Below, piece after piece: positions 46,283-57,285 of a DNA stretch of 64,000 bases. The notes under the pieces are model-generated. The model searched no databases, was not told the DNA's origin, and saw only the letters and a program-made list of their open reading frames with translations. The stretch covers positions 310,001 to 374,000 of the forward strand of contig CM035306.1 of assembly GCA_002900995.3 (NCBI GenBank). The letters run 5' to 3'. Made by a program: the position numbers and the translations under genes. Origin of the DNA: Ganoderma boninense. Lineage: Eukaryota; Basidiomycota; Agaricomycetes; Polyporales; Polyporaceae. Numbering within the stretch: position 1 is the stretch's first letter; each line of letters starts with the position of its first letter.

Positions 46283-48951
46283 ACCATATGTTGTAGTATT
46301 GATGTATCATGTTACGACTAACACCCTAGAGCGTTTTACATCAGGTTACGGCTAAAAGTGCGATGTATCAGGAACCTCTGGAGCCTCCGGGACAGCTTGT
46401 TGTCGCTTGCCTTATTTAGGAGATCCTCCTCCGGGGCCACTGATGGCACAGCATTGCTGCCTCCCAGGCTTATCTAAGCCTGTGGACCACTGTCCCGGGT
46501 GCCTGGGTGCCTCCCCCATCAATTCTGGGCTCCCTCCCATCAATTCCGGTATTCCCCCATCAATCCTGGGCTCCCCCCATCAATTCCGGGTTCTCCCATC
46601 ATTCTACCAACCTCCTGCCCCTCCTGTCCCAATATAGCAGTCTCTCCTTCCTCCCGGAATTGTGTTAGCTGTATCTCCCTCATTTCTGGGTGTATTGACT
46701 TCGTTCTTTTTGCATTATGTTCGTCTAATTAGCGCGCTTCTAATGCACCTAACACGACCATACAACGAGGGTTATAACATATACTAATGGCCCCCTCTAT
46801 AGTCGCTCTAGGGGGAATGTTTGGCCCATATCTCGGCCGTTTTTTGCACGCATTTGCTCGCAAGAGGGCGCGTTTTGTTCGCGTAATCGACGCGCACAAA
46901 ACGAGCCCTCTCGCGCCCAAATCCGTCCAGTGGTTCCTCCGCTGCATATATCCCCTCCTCCTGGGGAACAGGTATATGCACCTTGGGAACCACTGGACCG
47001 ATTGGCTTTGTTCTTTTTGCGTCTGGTAGCTACTAGTAAGTGCATTCTAGGCGTACAAACTGCATACAGGTGCACCCAGTTGCCACTGTATGAGGGGGGC
47101 ATCAATAGTCACCTGTAGTCGACTTCTTCCCCCCATATCTCTTTCGGTTCTTGGCCATTTCTTGTGCCCCTTATATTCCCGGAAAGCCCTGTGTAAGGGC
47201 TTTCCCAACAAGCCTACATACACCCCAATCCGTCCACTGTAGCCCTCGGACCATACACCCCTTCCCCTGACTACTCCTCTCCCCACTGTTTGGCCCATAT
47301 CTTGGGCAGTTCTGGGCCAATCCACTTGCTCTCTTTTGCATCCTATGCATATAATAGCACTGCTTGTAACCATGCAGTGTATACCACTATCCCCTCCAGC
47401 GATCTATATAGAGTCTGTTATCAGTGGTACCTAGATCTACCCCCCTCTGACATATATGTAAGTGGTGGTAGCTAACTAGATCATATACACTACTTGAACA
47501 CCCTTTGCAGCCGCTTTCCAACAAGCCCAAAACCATCCAAATCGGTCAAGAAATGGATGAGATACAGCTAATAGATCAAATGTATCCTGGGGTGTAAGAC
47601 ACTTTAAGACAGGCAGTAAGACACTGCTCTCGGAAATGCCTTACTAGCCCAAGGGGTCCCCCTTGGCTTCAACAAGTTATATCTCAATGACTTCTTACCT
47701 GTTTCCCCTCAACTTTGTTGCATTGGATAGCTGTAATTGGCTGCTATCCGACCCTGTAACTACATGTTTTATCAGGCAAATGGAAAAATTGTCAGAGGGG
47801 GGTAAACTGGTGACTACTGATAACACCCTGGATATAGATCTACATGCCTGATAGTACTTCTCAGTGGTGAATTAGCTTGTGGTATAGTACACATATAGGA
47901 CACAAAAGAGAACGAGGGGATTGGCCCAGAACTGCCCAAGATATGGGCCAACAGTGGGAGAGGGAGTAGTCAGGGGAAGGGGTGTATGGTCCGAGGGCTA
48001 CAGTGGACGGATTTGGGGTGTATGTAGGCTTGTTGGAAAGCCCTTACACAGGGCTTTCCGGGAATATAAGGGGCACAAGAAATGGCCAAGAACCGAAAGA
48101 GATATGGGGGAAGAAGTCGACTACAGGTGACTATTGATGCCCCCTCATACAGTGGCAACTGGGTGCACCTGTATGCAGTTTGTACGCTAGAATGCACTTA
48201 CTAGTAGCTACCAGACGCAAAAAGAACAAAGCCAATCGGTCCAGTGGTTCCAAGTGCATATACCTGTTCCCAGGAGGAGGGGATATATGCAGCGGAGGAA
48301 CCACTGGACGGATTTGGGCGCGAGAGGGCTCGTTTTGTGCGCGTCGATTACGCGAACAAAACGCGCCCTCTTGCGAGCAAATGCGTGCAAAAACGGCCGA
48401 GATATGGGCCAAACATTCCCCCTAGAGCGACTATAGAGGGGCCATTAGTATATGTTATAACCCCTCGTTGTATGGTCGTGTTAGGTGCATTAGAAGCGCG
48501 CTAATTAGACGAACATAATGCAAAAAGAACGAAGTCAATACACCCAGAAATGAGGGAGATACAGCTAACACAATTCCGGGAGGAAGGAGAGACTGCTATA
48601 TTGGAGACAGGAGGGGCAGGAGGTTGGTAGAATGATGGGAGAACCCGGAATTGATGGGGGGAGCCCAGGATTGATGGGGAATACCGGAATTGATGGGAGG
48701 GAGCCCAGAATTGATGGGGGAGGCACCCAGGCACCCGGGACAGTGGTCCACAGGCTTAGATAAGCCTGGGAGGCAGCAATGCTGTGCCATCAGTGGCCCC
48801 GGAGGAGGATCTCCTAAATAAGGCAAGCGACAACAAGCTGTCCCGGAGGCTCCAGAGGTTCCTGATACATCGCACTTTTAGCCGTAACCTGATGTAAAAC
48901 GCTCTAGGGTGTTAGTCGTAACATGATACATCAATACTACAATAGCAGCTG
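46283..48951. mobile_element. 2.67-kb foldback (long inverted-repeat) DNA element
   Basis: The left arm (46283 to about 47340) and right arm (about 47910 to 48951) are near-identical inverted copies. Beyond them a diverged inner extension is still alignable to about 47.46 and 47.79 kb, leaving a short unique centre. The two arms encode mirror copies of the same short frame (PYLGDPPPGPLMAQHCC at 46407+ and 48826-). The outer right end reads CAGCTGCTATTGTAG on the minus strand; the left end reads ACCATATGTTGTAG, so the extreme termini differ. The 8-bp duplication GGACTTGC flanks the element. No transposase is encoded, so it is non-autonomous. It splits the accessory gene between two codons. Confidence 0.85.
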
Positions 48952-48959
48952 GGACTTGC
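48952..48959. repeat. target-site duplication, right copy
   Basis: Second copy of GGACTTGC, immediately outside the right end of the foldback element. Confidence 0.75.
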
Positions 48960-49209
48960 GCCGTGCAGCGGCGGTCTTCGAGAACGTCGGAGGGGGCGCC
49001 GAGGCATCAAGAATTTCGAGATCGAGGATAGAAGCCATGGGTCGTGGTTGGGGTTCACACGTAGCTCCTTCGCAGGTGTGTTGATCTTTGGATCCGGCAG
49101 TCGCGTTCTGGTGACATGGCCGTGCGCCACCCATTCCTGAGCGCTTACATGGTGCTAAAAAGATCTGTTCGCCGCGCCGACCGCTTCTTCATCCCCCCCC
49201 TTCCACATC

Positions 49210-50402
49210 ATGGTATCCGAACAGCTACTCCGCGACTGGGACTCCAACGCTCTCACCCTTGGGTTGACCCCAAGCTTGACAGCGAAGGCAGATCATCCCG
49301 GTCGATCTCCCCAAGGATCCGTCTATTTCCGAGAGCCAGAGGTACTACTATGTCATCTGGCGCGGCCGCGCTGTGGGTCTCTTTTGCAACTGGTACGTGC
49401 TCCTTCGGAACTGCTAATTGACCTATCCTAACGCTTATGCTTTCTAGGGGACTCGCCAGCACCATGGTCTGCGGCTTTCAGCGGCAACGCGTACAAGATG
49501 TACAGGGGGCTGGCGACGGCGCGCACGGCGTGGGAGCGTGGGCCTCCTGGTTGCAACAACTCTTGGACGCCCCCTACCCCCGCGCTCTCCAGGCCCACTC
49601 CCGGGCTCGCTCCGCTTCCTCGCTCTCCTCCAGATGATGACGAGGACGAGTTTGAGTTCCCCGACCTTGACGTCCCCCACCCGTGCGCCCACTATCCACG
49701 TCCCCATCCACCCCGAAGACTATCAGGAACTTCGTATGGATGCTCAGGCGGCGGGTGTCGGGGCGGACTATCCTCTACATGTCTTCGCCTGCCTCTTCCA
49801 CCGCCTCCCTCTCGACTTCGTTCTCAGCAATCCCGTCAACGCCGTCTTGGATGTCGTCGGGAACCCTTACCCCCGGCACCGTCCATTCGCCCGAGCTCAG
49901 CCTGGCCAGCTTGTCTCTCGGCGAGCGATTTACCAACATCGACAGCGCCCTCTTGGGTCAGGAGGGCGAGAGGCGGGGCAACTCGGCTCACACTCCCACC
50001 GCGCAATCCTCTACGACGCGTGCGTACACGCTGTCTCCCACCCCTGTCCAGAATAGCTCCAGTACCGATTCTTCCGGTACGCGAGTGCGTCTCGATAGGG
50101 AGCGCGCGGTCAGGCGGTCGAAGGGTGATCCCGTGTACGTCGTGGTCCGTGGCGAACGCCCAGGCGTGTACTTCGACAAGTACGCGGTGTTCTATTTCTC
50201 ATACCTTGGCACAGCTGAATAACGCCCGTGATCTTCTAGCGCGACTGCACTCATCGCCTCTGGCTACAACCCGGCGATGAAGATTGTCATCTTCAAGTCC
50301 CTCAAGATGGCGTGCTTGTACTTCGTTCAGCAGTATATGGCTGGGAAGGTTGGGGTGCCGATGTTTGTGATCCCGGGGGATGAGGCGGAGGCTACTTACT
50401 AG
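49210..50402 (+). CDS. protein with two RNase H1 N-terminal (Cauli_VI-like) domains
   Basis: ATG 49210 (MVSEQLLRDWDSNALTLG) is the likely start. The first domain is read as RYYYVIWRGRAVGLFCNW, then across an intron as APWSAAFSGNAYKMYRGLATA. The second is VYVVVRGERPGVYFDK, then, after an intron into 50.24 kb, GYNPAMKIVIFKSLKMACLY. Both fit the RNase H1 N-terminal fold (YYxVxxGRxxGIY...W...VxGxxxxxYKxF), which binds RNA/DNA hybrids or dsRNA. A Ser/Thr/Pro-rich linker joins them. The catalytic RNase H domain is absent. The junction at 49447 needs one fewer G in CTAGGGGAC to stay in frame, so the break is probably a homopolymer error. The gene is divergent from the accessory gene, with only 171 bases between the two ATGs. 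Confidence 0.65.
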
Positions 50403-50544
50403 GCTGCGCGCAGTGTTGACGGTTTCCGTTGTATGATACGGTTGCTGATTGGTCATGTTTCGCGGAGGCAAATGCAATTGATATTGGGCTAGAAAATTTG
50501 GTAATGGACAATGAATGGTTCCTTCGGACCCACGACGCACGGAA

Positions 50545-51282
50545 CTAAGCTACGGGTACAATGAGGAGATCTAGCCGCGCTTCTACAGCAGCCATCGCGT
50601 ACAGGATTTGGAATGAGATGGAGGTCATCTCCTTCCAGAATTGAGCCAGGAGGTCCGTCGCGAGCCGCTCCAACAAATCCCCAGCCACCACGCTGTCAAA
50701 CGCGTCCAGTATGTCGTCACCTTGTGCGATCCAGAGCTCTTGGCGATCAATGAACGTTGCTATAGCCTCCGGCTCGCCCTCGCGCAGCGCCCCAAATTCC
50801 TGCACTACGCGCTGTTTAAACTCGGCCAGGGGGATGAAGCCCCATTCCTCAAGTGCCTGGTTGAGGTCGTGCAACTGGTCCACAAAGTGGGCATCCACCG
50901 CTGGCCCCACCGGAAGACTGAATGGCCCGTTGCTTTGCGAAATCAGCGAATTATTGTGCAGTAATTTGAATGGACTTACCAGCGTGGGGTTGGTGCCCGT
51001 GTCACGAACACAGCGGCCGAATTTACGGCGGCGACCATCCGCTCTTCTCTCGCAGGCTGTAGGGACATTACAGCGGCACTTTGACGTGTCCCGTGTGCTT
51101 GTTGTGCTCTGTAAAAATCAGACAATGTCAGCGAACATTGCAGCACCATAGAAAACACTCCAAGAGGATATACACCTCTTTTTCTTCTCGTAGTACCGCC
51201 AGTTACGAGCCTGTCGAAGAGTACGGCGATGCTCTTGAACACTAGGGTCGTCAGGAGGGAGGGGATGTTGTGCGCGCGCCAT
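50545..51282 (-). CDS. small basic N-terminus/helical C-terminus protein, element-associated
   Basis: Exons 51282-51176, 51108-50980 and 50917-50545 join in frame to 202 residues with canonical introns of 67 and 62 nt. The N-terminus is strongly basic and helical (EHRRTLRQARNWRYYEKKKR), resembling a DNA-binding basic region. The last 120 residues are almost all amphipathic helix (LHDLNQALEEWGFIPLAEF, FIDRQELWIAQGDDILDAF), suggestive of oligomerisation. The gene lies tail-to-tail with the RNase H1 N-like gene and 248 bases downstream of the TET/JBP stop, in the same orientation as TET/JBP. I do not recognise a named family. A bZIP-like regulator is one reading, but no clear leucine heptads follow the basic part. 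Confidence 0.65.
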
Positions 51283-51529
51283 GGTCGAGGGGGAGGACAA
51301 CAAGAAGGAAGCCCGATTGTCCGGGTCAAGCGCGGATTAAGACGTGGAGTAAGACGTAGTAAGACGCGCCTGAGTACCACTCGCACGCAGTGCAGCCGGC
51401 CTATTGTTGCATGATGCATCTGTCACTGTCTGGACGCCGGAATGTCTCACAAGGCGTCTTACCCACCGTCTTAAGCAAGTCAGTTCAACATACAATACAT
51501 TTGATATCACGATTACAAAGGCTACAGTA

Positions 51530-52962
51530 CTATGCGCGGTCCGGGAACACATCCGCCCACTTGCTGAAGACCTTAATACCATCCTCCCAACGCCGCCGGC
51601 CGTCAAACTGGAACCGTCCTCCTGTCCTCCTGAAGTCTTTCTGGGACTGGTGCCCACATGCCACCCACCTGAACAACCCGCCCGCAGAGTATTGAACAAA
51701 TGAGTGGCGGAACTCATGCTTGGGGTCGTGGAGCCGAGTGTTTGAGTGTTTGAGCAACGCAGAGGGGATCAGGATTGTTGACCCCACGGGAAACTCAATG
51801 ACGAGCTTGAGATCCCAAAGGACAAGATGTCCGCCCCGAGAGGAGTCGAAGTGACCGACCGGGGTGATGGCACACCACCCGTTCGGCAAGTTGAGGTGGT
51901 CGGTATGTCCGTATGACACTGTCTCCGGCCCAACGTTAAGCGTGGCGGCGGCGAAGGGGTTTCCAGGGAAATTTCGGCGTAAAGCAGGGTCGCGTTTGCA
52001 GAGCTCGGAAAGTGTCGTATCGTACATTTCATACATATGCGGGTTGAGAATATGCATAATAGCTTGGCACCGAGGACCTTAGAAAGGGTGTCCGAGTCGC
52101 AGAAGGACCGAGACTCACAAGCACTGAAGTTCGCGATGCGATGGATGGCGCGTTTGCCCATGACGACGTCTAGGACGGCCTGATTGTGCGCAGTTTGCGC
52201 CAGATTGCTGACACGCTGGGTGAGGCGTTAGCGCAAGTCAGCATGGTCAATATGCAAGCCTGCGCACCTGTTGCCCGCCACCATACGAGATCCCACATGC
52301 CACCACATTGAACTTCCCCCGCCGATGCTCTCGTTGACCCTTGCTAAAGCGGTAATTCTCGCCGAGAAAGTCGAAGATCGGAATGAGTTCCTCGTTCACT
52401 TGGTTCCAGTTTTCATCGGTAGGGCAGCCACCGAGGGCGGCGAGCACCTCACCCGAGCGTGTCAAGATCGGGCGACAGGTCCTACATCACCGACCTTACA
52501 ATCTACACGTCCCAAACCGCTGCATCGCACGTACCGGCCGTCCCACGCAATGTACTCGTGGCCCAAAGCCTCCCAGTCCTCGCGCGACATAGGGCGCACG
52601 TCTTCCTCCGTCTGCTCCAAACGTTCCCCTACGAAGGCAGATGACGCGACGCGCACCTCGTCCATACTCAGCGACACGTTGGTCACAATCGGCGCCCCGT
52701 TTGTGGCGTTGATGCGCGAGTTGTCGCGCGCGAGGGCGTCGGCGGTGGACAGACCGTCGCCTGGGGGAAGTTCGGTGGAATACAAGGGTGCGGCATTCTT
52801 CCAATGGTTGAGGGCGACCCTCTTCACCGGCTTGCTACCGCCTCGTCCTTCAGCTTCTGCTTCAGCCTGGCGCTTGGCACGCCGGCGTTGGTGAGAGGAC
52901 TTCTTTGCCTTGGATTTCGAAGCTGCGGGTAGAGAAGCGGAGGAGGTGGCCGCTGAGGGCAT
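51530..52962 (-). CDS. TET/JBP family 2-oxoglutarate/Fe(II) dioxygenase
   Basis: Exons 52962-52535, 52481-52268, 52215-52119 and 52077-51530 join in frame to 428 residues. The N-terminus is a Lys/Arg-rich tail (KAKKSSHQRRRAKRQ). The family core begins with ILTRSGEVLAALGGCP, then HRRGKFNVVACGISYGGGQQ and LDVVMGKRAIHRIANF. The double-stranded beta-helix has the metal ligands HTD (in SYGHTDHLNLPNGWCAI) and the distal His in LLKHSNT, with the 2-oxoglutarate-binding Arg expected in RHSFVQYSAGGLFRWV. All catalytic positions are therefore present. Known members oxidise 5-methylcytosine (or thymine in JBP). One intron is only 41 nt. In-frame sequence upstream to about 53.1 kb lacks an earlier ATG without further splicing, so the N-terminus may be longer. 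The neighbour, divergent, is a KDZ transposase. Confidence 0.88.
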
Positions 52963-53712
52963 GGTGTCAAGCGACAAGGAAGGGTGGGGAGCGAACTCCA
53001 GGGAGGAGGCAGGAAAGGGCTCTGAAGCCTCTGATGGGGGAGCGACTGGGTTGGAATCGCAGCGTCTAGTGGTCGAAGAGTGTCTAGGCCATCTCGGGCG
53101 GCGGGGGCGCTAAACATGAGAGGGGACGGGGGAGGTGTCCCACCGCGAGGTCATCGTCATCGACGCGTTCTTCGACGCGGTCCGATTTGGCGGCGGCGGC
53201 CTCGTAACAGTCTTGAAGGCAGAAGTCGACGGGCGCGTAAATGGGCAGGCGATGTCGGAAAACCCATGGCGAAAACTCCCTGCCCCCGGGTCTGTAAAGG
53301 ACAACGTTAGAGATGATCTGGGGAGCTTGAAGTCCGTACGTACCGTACGGAATCCCCGTAGGCGGGGTCAATAGGGTGTCTAGGGGACAAACCAATGGTC
53401 AGTATGCGAGATGGAAGTGGCAGACGCGAAGGCATGGGCGACGAGCCATTGCTAGCATCCCGGCGTCCCAAGGCGAGTCTGGGGGATGCATACAAAGGAG
53501 ACACCGGCACACACGAAATTACGTACCCGTAGTCATCGTGTTTGAAGGCAAGTGGCGAGTGGTTGGGTTGTGGACGGTGACAAAGTAAGGAGCGCCTGTT
53601 TGGGAGGTTGAACGGGATGCGGGTGTCATGCGCACGGGGTCTTGTCACACGGCCGAAAGGCAGAGACCACCCGCCCATCCCCAAACTTCCCCGTAAGTGC
53701 AGCAAGTCCCTG
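52963..53712. other. divergent interval between TET/JBP and KDZ genes
   Basis: On the minus strand this holds exon-like open sequence: a segment ending at a GTACGTACGG donor (about 53.34 kb) and another starting after a TTTACAG acceptor (about 53.29 kb) that joins as DSVRPGGREFSPWVFRHRLP. It could be 5' exons of the TET/JBP gene or a separate small gene. The rest should contain the shared promoter; no TATA box is obvious. Confidence 0.35.
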
Positions 53713-55947
53713 ATGCCTCGGCGGGCTGCAAAACGCGCACGAAGGTCTACTACAGTTCTCGATTCCTCCTTGACCGCCGACTTCGATTTAACTCTCGCTG
53801 AGGCTTTTGAGGCCGCGGCCCCATCTCTTTAACTGTCGACACTGTCTCCACTGATCGACGCCGCCTGTACCAACATGCCCTACCCGTCCCCAGTCCCGCC
53901 TCCGGGTCGCAGTCACCCGCAATACCTGGCTTACCGAATCTACCACCCACCGGACTCACGGACCCGCAAGACTGGGATCCGTTCTTCTTGCCCATCGAAA
54001 CGGATGGAACGGGCGCAGAGAGGGGGGGGAAGGTGATGCCGCAGAGGAGAGGTGGAAAGCTCCGCGATATGAGCTTCGGTGAGTTCGCGGTCTTCCTGCA
54101 TGCGCTGAAACGAAGATGTTCATTTAACCACCAGGACGAGCCGATGAAGCAGTTCATCCCGAAACGGCAATTTTATCTCGACGAAATGCTCAGGCGCGAT
54201 GGTCGAGGGGCATTCATCGCAGACCGATGCCCTTCTTGCCTAGACCAGGCGAGCGCAGGGCAGGCGTCTATATGGTGCACGACCTGCATCCCGGGCCCTC
54301 TCCTTTGCGACACTTGTGCTGTGCACGCTCATCGCACCACTCCTTATCACCGCCTCAAGGTTTGTTTTCTGCCCCCGAGAGGTCGTACTTTTCTGACGCT
54401 TCTCATAGCAATGGACAGGCATTACGTTCGAGAACATCACGCTGAAGGCCCTCGGGCTAAAGATCCAACTCGGTCATCAACACGACGGCAATCCTTGCTC
54501 CAACCCAGTTCCCTTTCGAAACGACTTCACCGTCGTTCACGTCAACGGCATCCACGCCATGACCGTTGCACTCTGCGGTTGTGACCAGGCGGGACACGCC
54601 GGTAACGAAGTTCAGCAGCTTCTGCGTGCTGACCTTTGGCCCGCAACCGACGCCGAGCCCAACACTTGCTTCTCATTCCAAATGCTTGAGAACTACCACG
54701 CCATGAGCCTGCAGGGCAAAATCTCCATGTACGACTACTACCACGCTCTCGAACGCATGACGGACAACACCGGCACCTTGAAGGTTCAAAGTCGGTATCG
54801 TGCGTTCATGCGGGTGGTCGCCCAGTGGCGTCACCTCAAACTTCTCAAGCGCGCTGGACGCAGTCATGACCCAACTGGCGTCGCAGGAACGAAGCTTGGC
54901 GAACTCGCTCTTCGGTGTCCTGCATGTCCCCGACCCGGCGTCAACTTGCCGCCGGACTGGGAGAAGGTCGAGGACGACTTGAAGTGCGTAATGTTTCTGC
55001 ATCAGCTGCGGCATTGTCTTACCCTTTTCAGGTTCCTATATGTGATATCCGTCGCCATCGACGCGTGTTTCCGGCTCAAACGCCGCGATGTCTCAAGCGA
55101 GGAGAAGGATCCCATCATGGGCAGCGGGTGGGGATACTTTGTAGAGGATACTGGGTACAAGGAAGTTATTGGCCGGTATGGAGACCAGGAAGACGTACGT
55201 TCGATCCATACATCCCCTTTTTTGTGCGATTTTTCTGACCTCGCTTTAGATATCTACCTGCACAGGACTTTCGGCCATAGACCACGCGAATACCAAGTAC
55301 TCGAAGGGATACGCGGCCACCGGAGTCGGCGCAGTCGTGTGTGCCCGGCACGAGTTCTGGCTCCCGCGTGCGATGGGTGATCTGCAGAAGGGGGAACGGT
55401 GCGCCTGTTGCCCCTTGTCATTGCGTTGTGATTCTTACGTGTGTTGTTGCTATTGAAATAGATATGTTAATATGGACTACATATTTGCTTGCGCGATGCT
55501 GGACTACCTGGTCCTCAACAAGCTCGTCAGTTACGACATCGCATGCCAGTGGTGGAAGGGCCTACCGGGCCGTCTCGCCGAGTTCCCCAGCCATCTCCAG
55601 ATCCCCCTACCAGAAGGCTCAATCGGCTACGTCATCCCCAAGCTTCACTACGCAAGCCACAAGCAAGACGGCCACTCACCTTTTTCGTTGAACTACCGTC
55701 TCGGTTGCGCGCGCTTGGACGGGGAGGGCATCGAACGCCGCTGGTGGTGGATTCAGCCCGTGGTCAGTAGCACTCGAGTAATGGGTCCAGGATCGCGCCA
55801 GGGGGTTTTGGAAGATCAGCTCAGCTACTCGAATTGGCGGAAGATTGTTGACCTACGTACGCACGCGTTTCCATTCTTCTGTAACGTGTCGGGCTAACAG
55901 AACCCGTAGCAATAACCCTCCGCAACCGCTTACAGGCAGCTGTCAAG
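53713..55947 (+). CDS. KDZ transposase with CxC2-like zinc-binding region, 3' end lost in gap
   Basis: ATG 53713 opens MPRRAAKRARRSTTV, but the frame must shift once near 53.81-53.83 kb to reach TVDTVSTDRRRLYQ and the long exon ending at 54359. Further exons are 54409-54983, 55032-55194, 55250-55398, 55462-55856 and 55901 into the gap, all in phase. Cys/His pairs (CPSCLDQ, CTTC, CDTCAVHAHR) form the CxC2-type zinc finger, followed by TLKALGLKIQLGHQHDG, VHVNGIHAMTVALCGCD and DACFRLKRRD. Later blocks are GLSAIDHANTKYSKGYAATG, SYDIACQWWKG, IPKLHYASHKQD and GEGIERRWWWIQP, the DDE-like catalytic landmarks of the KDZ superfamily. The 3' end runs into the N gap. The early shift may be a base error or the first sign of decay. 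Confidence 0.88.
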
Positions 55948-56047
55948 NNNNNNNNNNNNNNNNNNNNNNNNNNNNNNNNNNNNNNNNNNNNNNNNNNNNN
56001 NNNNNNNNNNNNNNNNNNNNNNNNNNNNNNNNNNNNNNNNNNNNNNN
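55948..56047. other. assembly gap (100 N)
   Basis: One hundred unresolved bases inside the last part of the KDZ gene. The fixed length suggests a scaffold join of unknown true size, so the distance between the KDZ gene and the sequence on the right is not reliable. Confidence 0.95.
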
Positions 56048-57285
56048 TGCGTTTTGGGGGGTCCCGTCACTGTCGCGATTGGGCTTCTGGGCCTTGAGCG
56101 GTATTTAACGATGCCGTGCATAGGCCAAGCTTTGTCCGTACTCGCGCTGCACGCTATACGAACCATATCTTACTTCCCAGTGCGAAATTCAAACCGGCAT
56201 ACACTCACTCGCGTCGCGCCGGCGTTGGTTTTCTTCGGGATCTGTCGGCGAATCCACGTACTTGAACGCGGGCGTGCTAGGCACCAACATTGTTAGCAAC
56301 TCGAACCCAGCTCAGCCATCCCGCCGCACCTATTCAGGCATTCCCGACATTCCCGGCATTCCCGACATTCCCGCATTCCTGGATCCCGGATACTCCAAGG
56401 AGCACTCCTAGACCTTCGCCCAGCATCGCAGGGTCTGAACGGCACCAGGGGTCAAAATATCGCGATGGTCCACCCGATAAGGATTGGTAGGCCACCGGAA
56501 ACCATCGGCCTTCCGAAAGGGATCAAACCGCCGTACGGGGGTATGTTTGAAACTGCGGTGCTTGGCCGTTTTAGAACAACTGCTAGGCGGTTCCCCATGG
56601 GGTCTTGAACCAGAATCGCGTCGGTTATCAGCCACCTTTACTCCAAATATCTCACTCACCCATGCATACTAGGCGTAGGAGACGCCGGAAATCCTCGAGG
56701 GTGCCAAAAATCCCCGAAAATCGGGGGAACGCTGCCCACGAAATGGTCAGCTAAGAACACTCCTAAAATCTCTGAGACGCACTCTGCGCTGCGCCCTTGT
56801 GGAATGCTCGGAAATCCTGATGTTGCTCATTTATAAGTAGGGGCGTAGCGCACGCATAGACAAAGAAACTCACGAGTTGAGACTGAAAGAGGTGACGCCG
56901 GCGAAGGGGGCACGTCGTCTTCGGAGAGTTCGACCCTTTCCATTCCTGTGCACACTTGAATAACCCGGGTTCCATTGCAGGCTATAGGGATGTACTAACC
57001 TTCGGATGGTGGAGAAGCTTGTCGTTGACCTGTCCAATGATCAGTGACCCCGAGCCATAACATAAGGTGCTCACTGACCCTCGCTTTCCGACTCAGAACT
57101 ACTCTCTAAGGACCTCGCCGACATTTAAGATCCTAGTGGAATGGCAGAGACAGTGGCGAAGACGATGAGGGCAGGAACAAAGGACCAAGCAGACAAGCGC
57201 GGCACCCGTGTTCAGCTGTGACCACGTGCCTCCTCGTGCCCGTCGCCCCCCATGTCATGAGTACCATTCCAGCTACGAAATACAG
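56048..57285. other. no gene seen; short ATTCCCG repeats
   Basis: About 1.2 kb to the right of the gap. A short tandem tract of CATTCCCGACATTCCCGG units lies at about 56338-56385. I find no continuation of the KDZ C-terminus here, so the gap probably hides more than 100 bases. Confidence 0.45.

Larger units (their letters stand above)
43329..49038 (-). pseudogene. large element-associated accessory gene, split by a foldback transposon
   Basis: The start is ATG 49038 (MASILDLEILDASAPPP). The first 29 codons end at 48952, where the foldback element begins; reading resumes at 46274 at a codon boundary, with one copy of GCAAGTCC as target duplication. The joined region is Arg/Lys-rich (nuclear-signal-like), then KKQEFLGEYLDRFVALRNSS. 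Exon breaks follow at 45993/45933 and 45551. Further blocks are VQKEFNKRWPEAGLP, a Glu/Ala coiled coil (45.55-45.73 kb), FLRKKTGFYLTLIAGIP, a linker, an acidic run (DEDEDEEDGDD), a long Ser/Pro-rich region and WPDWLKRTFNWLETHRASL. After an intron (donor 43796 region) comes WWSWWSTLQPDW, KNGFQIVLLSLAWWGLKLAGG and WLSAVEDVQWV. This order matches a family of unknown function repeated through basidiomycete genomes. The junction after 45551 does not close in phase. Without the insertion the gene looks otherwise near-intact. Confidence 0.7.

Noticed and set aside
46283..46300. TA dinucleotide (mariner-like) target duplication for the foldback element
   Set aside because: TA can also be aligned, but leaves stray bases; the exact 8-bp GGACTTGC repeat gives a clean in-frame empty site.
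46407..48826. Mirror-image small proteins inside the foldback arms
   Set aside because: They are duplicated only because the arms are inverted copies; composition (Pro/Ile/Asn-Ser-Gly repeats) and lack of splice signals argue against genes.
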